Positions 45,964 to 58,149 of a DNA stretch of 64,000 nt are shown here, piece after piece (position 1 is the stretch's first letter; each line of letters opens with the position of its first letter). The stretch covers positions 4,577,001-4,641,000 of the forward strand of contig JASJOG010000006.1 of the NCBI GenBank assembly GCA_030142905.1. The letters run 5' to 3'. Both the position numbers and the translations under genes were made by a program. The notes under the pieces were generated by a model that saw only the letters and a program-made list of their open reading frames with translations, was not told where the DNA came from and searched no databases. This DNA comes from Heliopora coerulea. Its lineage: Eukaryota; Cnidaria; Anthozoa; Scleralcyonacea; Helioporidae.

Positions 45964-48900
45964 TATTTTGAATGCTAACAAAAGCTCATTTTTACATGAA
46001 CGTTTGTGAAGACCTCTTAAGAGTGCAGGTGAAAAAGCCAATTCGGAAATATCCTATCACCATAAACAACAAAGTCAAACAATAAGAAATTAAAGTTTAA
46101 CGTAAGGTGAAAGAAGTTTTTCGTGCTGCTTCAGAATCAAATGGTATTTACTTAATCCCTATCAAGAAAGCATTTGATACACTACTTAATGTGACCTATA
46201 TAACCCAACTAAGCTATTTAGAGCCCTGTTCTTGTGAGTGAATGAAAAACTACTCGCAGCACAACTTAGCGCATAACATGCAAGTTTGATACAATTAAGA
46301 ACTGTACAACACATGTAAGAGAATGATGTAAACCAGCCAAAACCTCTGGACTGACTGTAGCAGCTAGCGGTATGTGTAATTTGAAAAAATGACTGAAGTT
46401 TAATAACAAACTTCTAGTATCGGAAATTTTGTAAATAACCGTGCAAGTTCTATACTGTAGTGCTTGCAACAGTACACGTCACTTTACTTTACAACCATGG
46501 GTAGGAATACAATAGTTGCTAGTTTACGCTAGGTCTGGTTGATTATACTTATATAGTACATTTATTCCAGAGGTAAGAATAGAAACACCAGTTGCTGTAC
46601 CATGTGACGACGGAAACTTATATAAGCTTGGTGATACGTACACCTATTGTCAACCACAATACATCGAAGATCGACGGTTTCATCAACAAAAACCAATATA
46701 CGGATCAACACCACTGACCAACATTTAGACATGCGGAGTTTCAAAAGTTTTGACTTTTTGTGAGAGAATACTGGGTCAGACGCCAAATTTTCACCCATAT
46801 TTTTCACGGTGGGTATGAAAATTATGTGTGGGTAAATTCTGATTGTTGTGGGACTTTATCAGTGAAGAGCGACTACGTATTTTCAGTGGTTTTCTGATGA
46901 TGGGGATACGCGTATTTAGCTGACGGGTCTACGAAAACCACATCAGAGCTTCCTTCTCTTCTCTAGGCTACGACTTTAGAGCCCACGCATGTATACGACA
47001 TTAGGCAGCGGTGTTGTCCACACTGACACTGAAAGAACTACAGCTTAGGATACAACTCTGCGTACTATAAATGCCATCTTATTATGGTATGTTTGCGGAA
47101 TTGGTAGAGCACTAGAGGTCAGGTTATCTAAACCTCAGACAACATCACATGTCTACGACTGAAATTCACACAAATTTCACCATCACTATCGTTAACAACA
47201 ACAGCTTGGAAACACAACTGCAAAACTAGTGCGATACAGTACATATCACACAATGCATCTAAAAGATAGACCAGCCATTCAATTTTAGATGTTCAACGAT
47301 TGCATAAAAGGTTTGTCAAACTGCCGTATCAACAATTCATAGTATGATACATTGATAATATGAATGAAAATGCAATAAATATAAAATTTCCTATTTATCA
47401 GCAACTGCACAGTTAATATTTTTAAGACGACAGACCGCAAAATTGTTAAAAGGCTTATTAAATAAGGAGTTTTATTAAGTTCTCTTGCCCTTCGTGTCAC
47501 TTAATCACTTCAACTTTTTTGAGTGGGAAGTTTTTTCCACCTATAAAATTGATAGAAAATTTTGTTAGTGGTAAATTTTCTACACATGCTCAGTTCTTTG
47601 ATAAAGTCTGATGAGTGACATTGCTCCACGTTCTATTAAGGATAGAAAACTTTCACATGTACACTGCATTTGGTTAAAGAGATAACTTAATGAGAAAAAA
47701 TCCACTCATTCCTTCCACGTTTTTTCGTCAGATTTTGACAAACTGAAAAACCAAACATGGTGAGAAGTAGGGAACGAGTTGCCCCACTCCTTCCAATGAT
47801 GCTTGCAAAGGAATTTTTCATAATCTTATTACTTATGCACGAAAATTTGTGTTGACTATGCATCTTCACGTTATCGTTTTTTAAGGTCAAGTTACAGTGA
47901 TCACTAAAGAAGACTGGATCGAGCATCCTAATGTTTTGAAGGCTTAGAAAATGAAGCCAGCGAAATTCATCCCGTGCAATCACTAAGAGACCAAAGTCGT
48001 TGTAAATCTTTTTGTCCAGCACTTTCAAAAATATTTCCTGATCCTCTATATGGCAAAATGGGACGACTTCATTGGTCGAAAGACAGCTCTATCAACAGAA
48101 AACCCTATACGGACCATACAGAAATCGCACCTAGCAATGGCCGTTGCAATCCACTTCCGGCTTCGTTTTCTGAAAATAGAATGCTCGATCCAGTCTTCTC
48201 TATAGAGCAGTGTCAAGTTGTAAACAAAACACATGTTTGTAAGTGATGTTTGTAAGATGAGTGTAAGTTGAGCATCGTTTGTGGCTTTAGCTAAAATCCT
48301 GGTCATTGTTCACAGAAATGTTTTATTTACAGAAATATAATACAGCTTGAGTGTCTCAACCGGAAAAATGGCTAGTGGAAGCACGAGGCGTAGCGGAAGG
48401 TATTTTTCCGGTTGAAACGGCGTCATGAATGTTTCTATCACAGAATAGAGACACAAAAGCAATTTTCTATTTGTTTTATAAAATAACCGAGGTTTCTTCG
48501 AGTTTTCGTGACGTCATCCATGTCTCTGTACTCTAATATGAAATGAAAATGACGTCAGTGTGTCTCTGTACTCCAACAAGTAAAGAGGCTTGCCCAATCT
48601 GAGCGTGCGTAGGACGCGTGTTATTTTATAATGGGTGTGCTGGATGCACTACCTGGCTCAATAGTAGATTTTTTCACGATCTGGCTGGAAAGGGAGACAC
48701 TGAGTCAGCTGGATACTTAATATTTGAGCTGGGAATCTTGCCAACACAAAATAATACTATGTGAACACAGAAGAACCAACTTTACTATTAAATTGCCTGT
48801 TTTAAAAATTTTTCATTTTCCATGAAAGAATTTTGAGGAAACACTACAAACTTTGCAAAATTATTGCTGTATGAGAAAAAAATATCCAGCATCTGGCAGG

Positions 48901-49059
48901 TTAATCCAGCCATGTATTTTTTATTTACTATCTGGCATATTTGGTTTGCAGTATGGTAGGATACAAAGTCACAATCCAGTACACCCCTAGAATAACTTGC
49001 TGTATGTACATACATAAAAAGTAAGGCATGCCAGCCATGCTTACCATTAATAAAGCTGT

Positions 49060-52000
49060 TCAGTCAACATGGTATTTTTTTGATGAAGGGACATATTCTA
49101 TCATTGCCAACTGTCTTCCAAGTTTGCCAACAGTAATTCCACCAGAAAAGAACAGACATGGAACCCACAATTGATTAAATGCCATCTTTTCACTGAAATG
49201 TAAACATTATAATACTTTAGCAGGTATACAATTGGAAGAGACCATACCCTTAGAATAACAATTTCTGATGTCCAGATGGGAATCAAACCCACAATCTTCT
49301 GATCCCCATTTGGGGCTTTGAAATACAGGTAGGTTTTCTGAGGGGGTGAACATGACAAATATCCACAAGTCATTCAAGATATCATCAAGCTTCAATAACT
49401 TCTGTACACTGTGTGTAACTTTCATCTGATAACAACTACAGAAACCAATTGAGTAAAAGATGGATAGAACTCAAAAAAATGCAAGCTTTCTGGTACTGTA
49501 AACTTCCACCATGTTAAGTACAAGGTGGGATGGCTCAGTTCTCTACAGGGCATGATCAGCAATATTCACCCGAAGCCAATTGTATGCAGCCTGGATACTA
49601 TACCTGACAAATATGTACAACTGAGTGCTACAACATCTTTCTTTTCACAACCAAACTTAAATTTTATTGCTAATTGTGAATTATTTGTTGTTGAATTAAG
49701 AGTTATTTACCTAATGGTGTTGATGGCTAATGAAATTTGAAATTTGTAGTTTAAAGCATGGATAGTCCTGTTCATTTCCTACAGTAGGACTTTTTCCACC
49801 ATGTAAGCAATCTAGTAGGCTTTGCACAACTGACACTAAGTATTTTCTACCATACTGTATACATATATATTCAGCAGAAAAATTGTTTTAATTTAACAAA
49901 TAAGTTCAGTGAGTTATTTTAAAACATCCTTGAAGATTATACTGTACTGTAGTACCAACAATAATATTATGCTGTTTAGTGCTATCAATGAAGCAAAGCA
50001 CTGTTGCACCCTGCTAACTGACATGCTCTCAACTGACATCAATCTGTGTGTGCGATTGATCATGCTGGCATGTAACTACCAGTAGTTTGTCATAAGTCAC
50101 TGATTCTTGCCAGATTTCATCCCTATGGAGCAATAAGCCACAACAGAATCAAACAAATGTAAAAAGATATAACTTCATTCCTAGAAAATACAAATACACT
50201 TCTTCACAGAATAAAAAATAACAACTTGAGCTTAACTCCACAGGCCTTTGTTGCATTTTTTAATGGGAAGCCATTTGGTGAATAAGTAACTAGTTCATGT
50301 GATCAACCTCATGCTTAGTCCTATTTTTCAATTGGCAGAAAATGGCTGCAATATCCAGCAAAAGCAAAACATCAAATTGAAGGTTGGTTTCCATATAATC
50401 TCTACAGTAACTACGATCACTGCAATGGTAGTAATCCATCAAAAAAGCAAAATTAATGACCTCAGTCAGTGATCACAGCAATCATATGGAAACCATACTA
50501 TCAGCATTTCTAGCAATCACTAGAATCATAGTGATGCAATCAATCACATCGATTGTATATAATAATTTTAATAATGGAAACTAGGCTTACTAATGTTCAA
50601 AAGGATAGGATCTGTGTCAGATTTTTGGGCACATTTGTTTGATGACTGATTTGAGCTGTAGCAGTGCTGTACTGGCTTAACAATATATCTTGGTTCTAAA
50701 GTATAGCATAATACAATAGAGCTGATGGGTATCTGATATTAAGCATTCAATGTTCTTACAGGGAAAAATCTGGATGAAATTCATACAATAAAAATGTTGA
50801 GAATTTTGCACGTTTTTGAAATGCAAACAAAGCTTACTGTAGTTTTACATATTGAAGAATTAATTATATGATTATTATGATTAAGGGCAGTGGCTAGACC
50901 TATGCTTAGAGTTGGTCTAGAATGGAGAAGTAAGATGACTCCTTCCCTCCACTAGTCTGAGGGTTCACCTTGGGCAAGTGACAGTACCCTCGTGCCTCCC
51001 TACCTAGGGATACAGGTCCAGACATCGGCAGCAGGATGTCTGGTGGTGCAAGCGACAGAAGACCTCATCCTAGAACCAATGGCATGAACACCAGATGGGA
51101 TGCAGAGGAGCCTCAACTGAGGCCAACGGATGGCATCATCCAGCAAGTGAGTTGCTACTGCGGGGCGATCTCCTCGTCAACAATATATTAGGATAATGAA
51201 TAATGGAATACTTGAAAAGGAATTCAGTCATTTAGACGTATTATTTAATTATCGGTCAAAGTACTGTATGTTGTCCTGTTTTCGTCAAAGTTTGAAAAAT
51301 TGTAATAGACAATGTTAAGTTATCTGGAAAATTATTCTTTCTCAATTGATTTTTGAAAGTAGTTTGTTTTTATTTAATTTTATGTTTGTTTTGGTACTTT
51401 TCTCACAAAACTCATTTCTCATTCCTTTGAGCTGAATTTGAACACTTTTATAGTCATTTGATCAAACTTTTCTATGTTGTTTTGTGTTGACATTCATTTA
51501 TTGCAGTAGTTTATCCTGGACAAAACACAAGTAAACTATCCAGTAAGAGTCCTTTGCAAGAACAAATTGTGTCTGTACTTCATTGTCTCAACCTGAAATA
51601 AAACCCCCCCCAAAAACATAGCCACATAGGCAAATGTCTTCATGGGCCCCTGGCCTTTGGTGGGTCTTAAGCATGTGCCTTTAGTGCCAATTGGTTAATC
51701 TGCCACTGTGTAAGGAAAACAGGTTGTGCACACCAACTATGAAAACCTTATCCATTAAGTGAAATTCATTGCACTCAAATTGCAAAAATGTAGAAAATGT
51801 AATTTTTTTGTCACTGGCAAAAACAAACATGCATGCATAGGATCACATGGTCTTGTTTAGGTACAGTGTACGTGAACATCAAAAAGCAAAGGACAACCAA
51901 TTCAACCTCATGTTGTTTTTCTTGATCCTGAAGAGAGTTGTTTGTTATTATTTTCAAAAAATATAAAATAAAGCTGTATAATATGTACACATTGATTATT

Positions 52001-55000
52001 TTGTTAACTTTGTTTGATCTGCTCTTTTACAACCTTACTGCTCCTGTCAGACCAAATCTGGCAAATTACACGTATGTATAGCAATTTGTCATTAATTATG
52101 TACACGTATCTGCTTGTAAGTAAGGTAACCTCCACTCTCAAGTAGCAAGTTGTGCTAGTGCACCTTCCAACTTGCTACTCGCAATCCTGGCAAAACAGAA
52201 TACTTGTTGCACTTGTGACTTGCCACTGGTGAGTGTTATGAGTATTGCAAGTCAAGTCAACAAGGTGAACTAGCTTTGATGTATTAGTGAATTGAGTAAT
52301 ACATGAGACGAAAATAAACTATGATATTATGAATAAACATGAAAGAATACTTTTAATTATATATTTCCATAGATTTCAATGTTTGCATAATGGTAAGCAC
52401 ACAGTTCTGGATAATCAAGTGATGTGTGGTCCACATTTGACTGCTTCATTTGACATTCATGTCAATTAAACGGTGAATACTAACACACATCACATTTCAT
52501 TGTAAAAACTGTATGCAAACTCTTGAGTTTGATGGTTGAATTGTTACAATATGAAGTGGGGAATTTTGCTTTGAAAACAGCATTAGATATCTGCTATGGG
52601 ATTTGATTTATTACAGTAATTATGGATAATTTTTTTCCTTTAGAATCCTCTTGGGAGAGCAGAAAGCATTTGTCACTTTCAATGAAGGAATAGTTCATTG
52701 TGCAAAGTAAATAATGCAAATACATACTGAGTTGAATCACCACATCATAACGCGGGTCATGAGTATCTCTTTGAAAACAACCTTAAATGTCTGTTTTGGG
52801 ATTTGATTTATTAGTTATGGATAATTTTTTCCCAATGGAATCCTCTTGGGAAAATGGCAAGCATTTGTTACTTTTAGCAGATGAATAATTCATATGGTGT
52901 TAAAACTAAATAAATTATTGCAAGTTGTCAATAGTTTGCATTGTATATAGCCTGTTTCAATGTGATGGAGTTCTGCCCCTGACAGCTTTTTATCTGTGCT
53001 CCTGTAAGAAATATTTTCATGGGAACCTACAGTATAATGAAAATGAAATCAAGCATACACATCCTGAAAACAACATCGAGTTTACTATTTGCTGTTTAAT
53101 CTACATGAATGTCAAAAGAAGAAGTTAAACTTGGACCACAAATCACTCAATTATCCACAACTGTGAGTAGAACATTTACACAAATGTTGAAACCTACCAA
53201 AATATATAATTAAAAGCATTTTTTCATGTTTATTCACAATATCTTGATAGTTTATTCTTGTCTCATGTATTACTCAATTCATTAATACATCGCAGCTAGT
53301 CCACCATATTGACTTGAAGCACAATACTCAAAACACTTGCCACCAAGCCTGGATATATTTTTTTTTTTGCTCTGGCTGTCAAAATGACCAGCATCAATCA
53401 GATTGTGCCTGTCACAAAACAAAATGTACCTGTCACTTAACAAGACTATAATTTGATTGATATTCGTACATTCGCCGTATATTAATAATTGTTATTGTAT
53501 ATAAGCATTGGTATGGGATATTAAAACTTAAAAGTATGAATGATACATGCACTGCACACAATTTTATTTAAAAGTATTATACATGTAGATTTATACATGT
53601 AGTATACGACTACAAAAAGATCATAATCATTTGATAAATTTAAATCCTCAAAGTCACAGTAAATCCCCAGGAAGGAAACCTGCAAAACTAGAATCACTGT
53701 CATCCGAATCAGACAAATGTTTCTCATGTAAAGTCATTGTCAGTGGTCAAGTCTTGATCAATATGGCTATCATTGCTAACACTAATTATGTCAGCAGACA
53801 TGTTATTTTCTTCGATATATTGTATATAATTTAACACTAGAGTGATTACAAACAATCAATATCCAAGACAGTCGCACTTCGCCATTTTGTATTCACCCGC
53901 ACACGATCTCGCAGGTAACTCACAAAACTACTTGCAGCAACTCGTGCGCATTCACCAATTTAATATACAAATGAAGAGTGTGATTGATTAAAGACAAATA
54001 TTAATAATTGGTTTTGTAAAGAAACTGGAAATCAATGTTGCCAAAAACCATTCCAGACAAAGTGACAGACATAGTCAAATTTGCAACTGTCAAAACTCTA
54101 TAAATGACAAATTTGTACCAGACAATGTCTGTGACCGGACGCTAATATCCAGGCTTGCTTGCCACTGGTGAGTTGTGAGTGCAGTGAGTATTCTGTTTCA
54201 CCAGGATTGCAAGTACAGAATTGGAAAGAGTACTTGAAGACTTGCTACTTGAGAGTGGATGTTACCTTATTCACAAGCCACACTGTAGATCAATGTTAGG
54301 GGTGTGTGGCTAAGCGCTCACACACACACACACACACACACGTGCACAATAGTACTCCCTACTAACTTTCCCCTTGTATAATTGGTTCTGTTATGCTAGG
54401 TAATACTATGAAAGATCTACTATAGGCACCCTAACTAAGGTATTGTCAACAAATGAGTTTTTCGCCAAGTTAAGTGTACATCAATTAAGTCAAAAACTCT
54501 TGAATGACCAAAGATATCTTATAGTATTGTAGGGAATTGTGGACAAGCCATTGGTGGGGTACGTCAGCCTGCTCTGAGTTTAGCACAATCAATTTAAGGC
54601 ATACAGGCACAGAATAAAAAGTAACCAGAAGGGTCACTTGAGGGTGTAATGTGTCCTCACTTTTTTGGAGCTGTTCCCATACTCTTTGCTCGGCCAAAGT
54701 CATTGCAGCCACTAAACTGCAGCCAGTTCAACAAGGATTTAATCTACAAAATGCGGTGTTGGCTCAGTAAAATGGCTATATCTTGAAAAGTATTCGACTG
54801 ATTTTCATTCTATAAAGACTGGTTGAGGAGGAAAGGTAAGTGATAATATTTCTGGTAACTATAAGTTATAAAAAGATTCCCAGCTGTTAAATTTAGAAGT
54901 ATAGTATTATTTATTCATATTTAGATGTATCTTTTTACAGCAAGGAACAATAATGAACGTTATAAACAAATCAACCCATAGTTTTAAGTCTAACACAAAT

Positions 55001-58000
55001 CAAAGTTATTTCATACATTACATAAGAAATGCTTGTTGTTGCATAGCTGTGACTGTACCAGGATAATGTGTGACTCTGTATGATTGTTATTCGTTGTGAC
55101 AATTTGTTTCAAAGACACTTAATATTACTTCACGAACTTGATTGTTGATTACTGAACCTTATACTAGCACACATACTTCAATATCCAAGCCTTTGATTAA
55201 GCTGACAGAAAAATAATTCATCAGAGAAAGAAAATAAACTACATTGATTGTGTGGGCTGCATGAATGGCCTACTCATTATAGGAGATATACGCCTAAATT
55301 TAACAGTTGGGAATCTTTTTATAACTTATAGTAACCAGAAATATTATCACTTACCTTTTCTCTTCAACCAGTCTTTGTAGAATGAAAATTGGTCAAATAC
55401 TTTAAGATATAGCCATTTTACTAAGCCAACACCACATTTTGTAGATTAGGTCCTTGATGTGCTGGCTGCAGTTTACTGGCTGCGAGGATTTTGGCAGAGC
55501 AAAGGGTCTGGGGATGGTTTTGAAAAAGTGTGGACAAAAACTTCTAAGGTTCCAACACAAGTGACCCCTCTGGTTATTTCTTATTCTGTGACACAGGTGA
55601 TGAAGACAATAGGAATGTGGAGGAGAGCTTGGATCTGGGAAACGGGGTTCACTTAGATAATGATGGAAAGTTTTGTTACCTGGGTGATATGCTGAATGGG
55701 GTGGAAGAGGGAATTCTGTATCTGCGGCAAGGGCGTGCTGTGTGTGGAGGAAGTTTAAGGAGTTATCAGGGATCTTGACAAGGAAGGAAGTGGCACAAAG
55801 TGAAATGTGGGCCATGATGGTGGACCAGAGTGAGAGATTGGAACATACAGAGATGAGGATGGTGAGATGGGTGTGTAGTGTATTGCTGAGGGATAGAGTG
55901 TTGAGTGCAGAGCTGAAGGAGAGAATGAGGATAGAGTCAGTGTCTGATGCCATGAAACAGCATCAGACACTGACTCATTCCTCACCGAGTCTATCCCCAA
56001 CTCCACAATCAAATTACAGTAGATGTGGTCACATATTGTTTGGAATTTGGAATTTGCAGCTGTTATCTTATCAGAATTCATATCTTTGTGTGGAATTGTG
56101 TATGGATTGACAATCTACCGTAAGTATCATTGTGGTCTAATGTTATTTCAGGTGAGCACAGTAACTGTACTGAGCCAAACAGACTGTTATTGTTAACGTG
56201 GTGCTTCCACAAATTTTCATTTGCTTTTTCTACCCTTTTTCAGTGTTGTTTCAGCAATGAAGTTTGACATGTGTAACATTAACCCATGCAGAGGACTGGT
56301 AATGAGAACTATGGGGTCCGTGAATCAAAAGCATCATACCAAGTCACACATTATATCAAAGCACATTATAGCAGGGTTCCACTGTATTGCAAAAGACTTC
56401 TCATTCAATTATACATATTGTAAAGTAAACAATGCCAAAACCCAGATAACAGTGATTACCTCTGATATATAAGAGTTATTACTTCTGATTGCACAAAACT
56501 GTTGCAATTTGGTCGTGGTTAACTACATTTTAACTGAAAGTGACTGCAATACAACCACAATATGGCTGCAATAACTGCAGCATGCCTGCAATATGCCTGC
56601 AAATATGACTGCAGTTTGACCAAGGTTTTTGTTAGGTTATTTTTGAGCAGAAGTGTAGCAGCACACTAGCTTTCTTGAAAGCAGGCATATTTGGCTGTAA
56701 CTCTGACATTGCCCAGAGGAAATTAATATTAAAACAAGGTAGATTTAAGTGTTCAATTTAATTATTACCATCATCTATTTATGATACCTGTAGAGGCCAT
56801 GTGGACCTAGCAACTGCAAACATACAGTTGCACAAATTGCAATCAATAATCCAAGACCAAATCCATTAATTGATCGATCAAAATACCACCACAAAATCAC
56901 TGAGAAAGCAGCTACAGTGATAAACAGATGTATCTCACTTTGAAATCTTAATTTCTGTAGTTCAATGTCAAGAAAAACACAATTATAATTATAAGGTTTT
57001 CAAATACAAAGTACTGTGACCATTGATGGGATAAACCTGTAAATATGAAAAAGGCACCCAAAAACGTGTCTGTCATTCCTATACATGCTTCCAGTAAAAA
57101 CATCTGTCATACTATACAAATACACAACACAGAGGTAGCATATAAACAACATACTTTCAAGCTAAGAGTGCACCAACTTTAATTATAGTGTTTATACCCA
57201 TAAGCCTAATTCTAAATCAAAACTGCTTTACCAACATGGGGTTATCCAACAAATAATTAACTTCATCATTCATCAAATTCACCGTAATTGAGATGGCTAT
57301 CTCACTGTTGGAGCTCTCCATTGAGTAAAATTGTCCGGCATTAGCCAGAGTAAAGTAATAGAAGTCTCAAGCTGCTGGGTAAGAGTTAACCTCTTTGTTC
57401 TAAACTTGCCATTGATGCAAAAATGCAAAACCATCGGGATCATTAATATTTTAGCTTCACTTACATACATGTACATTCCATGTACCACAACACATAAATC
57501 TCAAGCAAAGTTTAAAGATCACATACGACCATAATAATGTTTAAAACTGTGAATGATTAACCTGTAGCCTACATAATTTACATATTACTAAGAATAACGT
57601 GACATTTTTGTAACGATATACACCAGTAAACAGTTGATTAGTTAAAAGTCACTTAGCAATGAAGTCCAAAGTACAAACACAAACTCAGATCTAAACCTAA
57701 TGACGAACAAAATTCTGAACTTAGTAACACATCGAACAAAAGCAAATTCAAAATCACAAGGATACAACAACGGCATGAGCAATCCCCATGAATAAAGCAG
57801 CACATCGCACAACACTTGACCAGTCAGTTCGAAGATGATGACGTTCTCCCAAACGAGAATCGATGCAGGGGTAGATCAATCCTATTAAAGTAGAAGCCGT
57901 GCCACACGAAGGAGTGAACCACCACGTTGTCGCATAAAGTCTATCCAATATATCTCTTTCGTATACGACTTTTCGTCTTAACTCGGGTAAAATTAACATA

Positions 58001-58149
58001 ACGTTCAAAACACATGATAAAGAAATTCCAAGTATGAACAGACAAACAGCTCGGATAAAAAAGTTCAAGGTTGACGGACGGCAAAAATCCAGGAACGTTA
58101 AATGAATAATATTCTGTATTTTAGAAATAACGCTACTATCATCAGGCAT
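49060..58149 (-). CDS. INSIG: INSIG, ER sterol-response regulator (three coding exons, 225 aa)
   Basis: Coding exons on the minus strand: 58149-57772, 56954-56788 and 49192-49060 (stop 49062-49060), 678 nt in frame. INSIG is a polytopic ER membrane protein. With sterol it holds SCAP/SREBP in the ER and, in mammals, promotes HMG-CoA reductase degradation. Family marks: WWFTPSCGTASTLIGLIYPC with CIDSRLGE, then RTDWSSVVRC in exon 1. Exon 2 has LWWYFDRSINGFGLG, where Asp152 matches the Asp needed for SCAP binding in mammals. Exon 3 has LWVPCLFFSGGITVGKLGRQ then LAMIEYV. Length equals human INSIG2 (225 aa). The start MPDDSS was chosen by length; the frame stays open upstream to 58356, adding 69 unlikely residues. 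Odd points are a weak donor, GCC|GTTGTT, after exon 1, and GKLGRQ where vertebrates have GNIGRQ. Confidence 0.95.
50885..51180 (+). repeat. GC-richer insert of unknown type
   Basis: This 300-bp stretch is clearly more GC-rich than its surroundings. It contains a 51-codon open frame from 51036 (MSGGASDRRPHPRTNG...) with no match I recognise. It may be a fragment of a LINE or SINE; it is not a known INSIG exon. Confidence 0.35.
52112..54278. mobile_element. Long-inverted-repeat DNA transposon, interrupted by a hAT-like insertion
   Basis: The left end GCTTGTAAGTAAGGTAACCT and the right end (reverse complement GCTTGTGAATAAGGTAACAT) start inverted arms of some 350 bp (52112-52460 versus 53100-53343 plus 54158-54278). 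Between the arms a roughly 95-bp unit is duplicated in tandem (52598-52700 and 52798-52895, each with GGGATTTGATTTATTA). Removing the 814-bp insertion leaves about 1.35 kb. No transposase frame is seen, and flanks give no clear duplication. Confidence 0.8.
53344..54157. mobile_element. hAT-like element, 814 bp, 8-bp target duplication
   Basis: The termini are CAAGCCTGGATAT and its inverse ATATCCAGGCTTG. Perfect 8-bp CTTGCCAC copies flank it (53336-53343 and 54158-54165). Eight-base duplications and CA...TG ends are hAT features. On the minus strand near 53740-53660 a short frame reads SDSDDSDSSFAGFLPGDLL before a stop, perhaps a leftover transposon-protein N-terminus. The element interrupts the right arm of the element at 52112-54278, so it is the younger of the two. 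Confidence 0.85.
54319..54340. repeat. (CA)n microsatellite
   Basis: About 11 CA units just right of the nested transposon pair. Confidence 0.9.
54594..55600. repeat. Long inverted repeat, arms about 310 bp
   Basis: The left arm (about 54594-54905) and right arm (about 55285-55600) are inverted copies with scattered mismatches around a 380-bp centre. Within them an inner pair starting TAATCTACAAAATG and ending at the loop looks like a TA-flanked MITE. The outer parts, however, also match each other (GGCTGCAGTTTA, GAGCAAAG), so the inversion is larger than that MITE. The right arm runs into the LINE relic. Confidence 0.8.
55600..55960 (+). pseudogene. LINE reverse transcriptase fragment, C-terminal part, decayed
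   Basis: In shifting plus-strand frames one reads KFCYLGDMLNG, then KFKELSGILTRKEV, then RLEHTEMRMVRWVCSVLLRD followed by RVLSAELKERM. These are hallmarks of the post-catalytic region of a LINE polymerase (pattern FCYLGDML ... LERTEMRMLRWMCGVSLRD). At least one frameshift, near 55740, breaks it, and the catalytic core is absent. Confidence 0.8.
55934..55976. repeat. Perfect 16-bp stem hairpin at the end of the LINE fragment
   Basis: GAGTCAGTGTCTGATG (55934-55949), an 11-nt loop, and the exact inverse at 55961-55976. The hairpin sits where the LINE homology stops, and the minus strand beyond resumes a similar peptide (GIDSV...SVSDAV). This suggests a template switch or inverted duplication of the LINE end. 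Confidence 0.85.
56955..57771. other. Intron 1 of INSIG
   Basis: An 817-bp intron, AT-rich, with no repeat or exon that I recognise. The acceptor is CTACAG before AAATTAAG; the donor is the weak GTTGTT. Confidence 0.6.

Larger units (their letters stand above)
39370..49059. other. Intergenic region between PIP4K and INSIG
   Basis: The two genes converge on this region, so it contains both 3' UTRs. I see no good coding exon. On the INSIG side a minus-strand AATAAA lies near 48920-48925. Repeats are listed separately. Other structure includes a diverged inverted pair at about 47885-47985 and 48125-48225 sharing ATGCTCGATCCAGTCTTCT. A small palindrome at about 48355-48415 is built on TCTCAACCGGAAAAAT. 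Confidence 0.5.
49193..56787. other. Intron 2 of INSIG (7.6 kb, repeat-filled)
   Basis: The left part, 49200-50880, is AT-rich with nothing recognised. The GC-richer block at 50885-51180 is listed separately. The rest holds the nested transposons at 52112-54278, a (CA)n tract at 54319-54340, a long inverted repeat at 54594-55600 and a LINE relic at 55600-55960. No exon is needed, because exons 2 and 3 join in frame. Confidence 0.6.

Noticed and set aside
47687..48306. Opposed open frames sharing a MLDPVF peptide
   Set aside because: The shared peptide comes from a diverged inverted repeat with ATGCTCGATCCAG, not from a gene.
55402..55953. 183-codon open frame on the minus strand
   Set aside because: It lies antisense to a LINE relic whose plus-strand peptides are recognisable, is rich in Ser, Leu and His, and matches no family.
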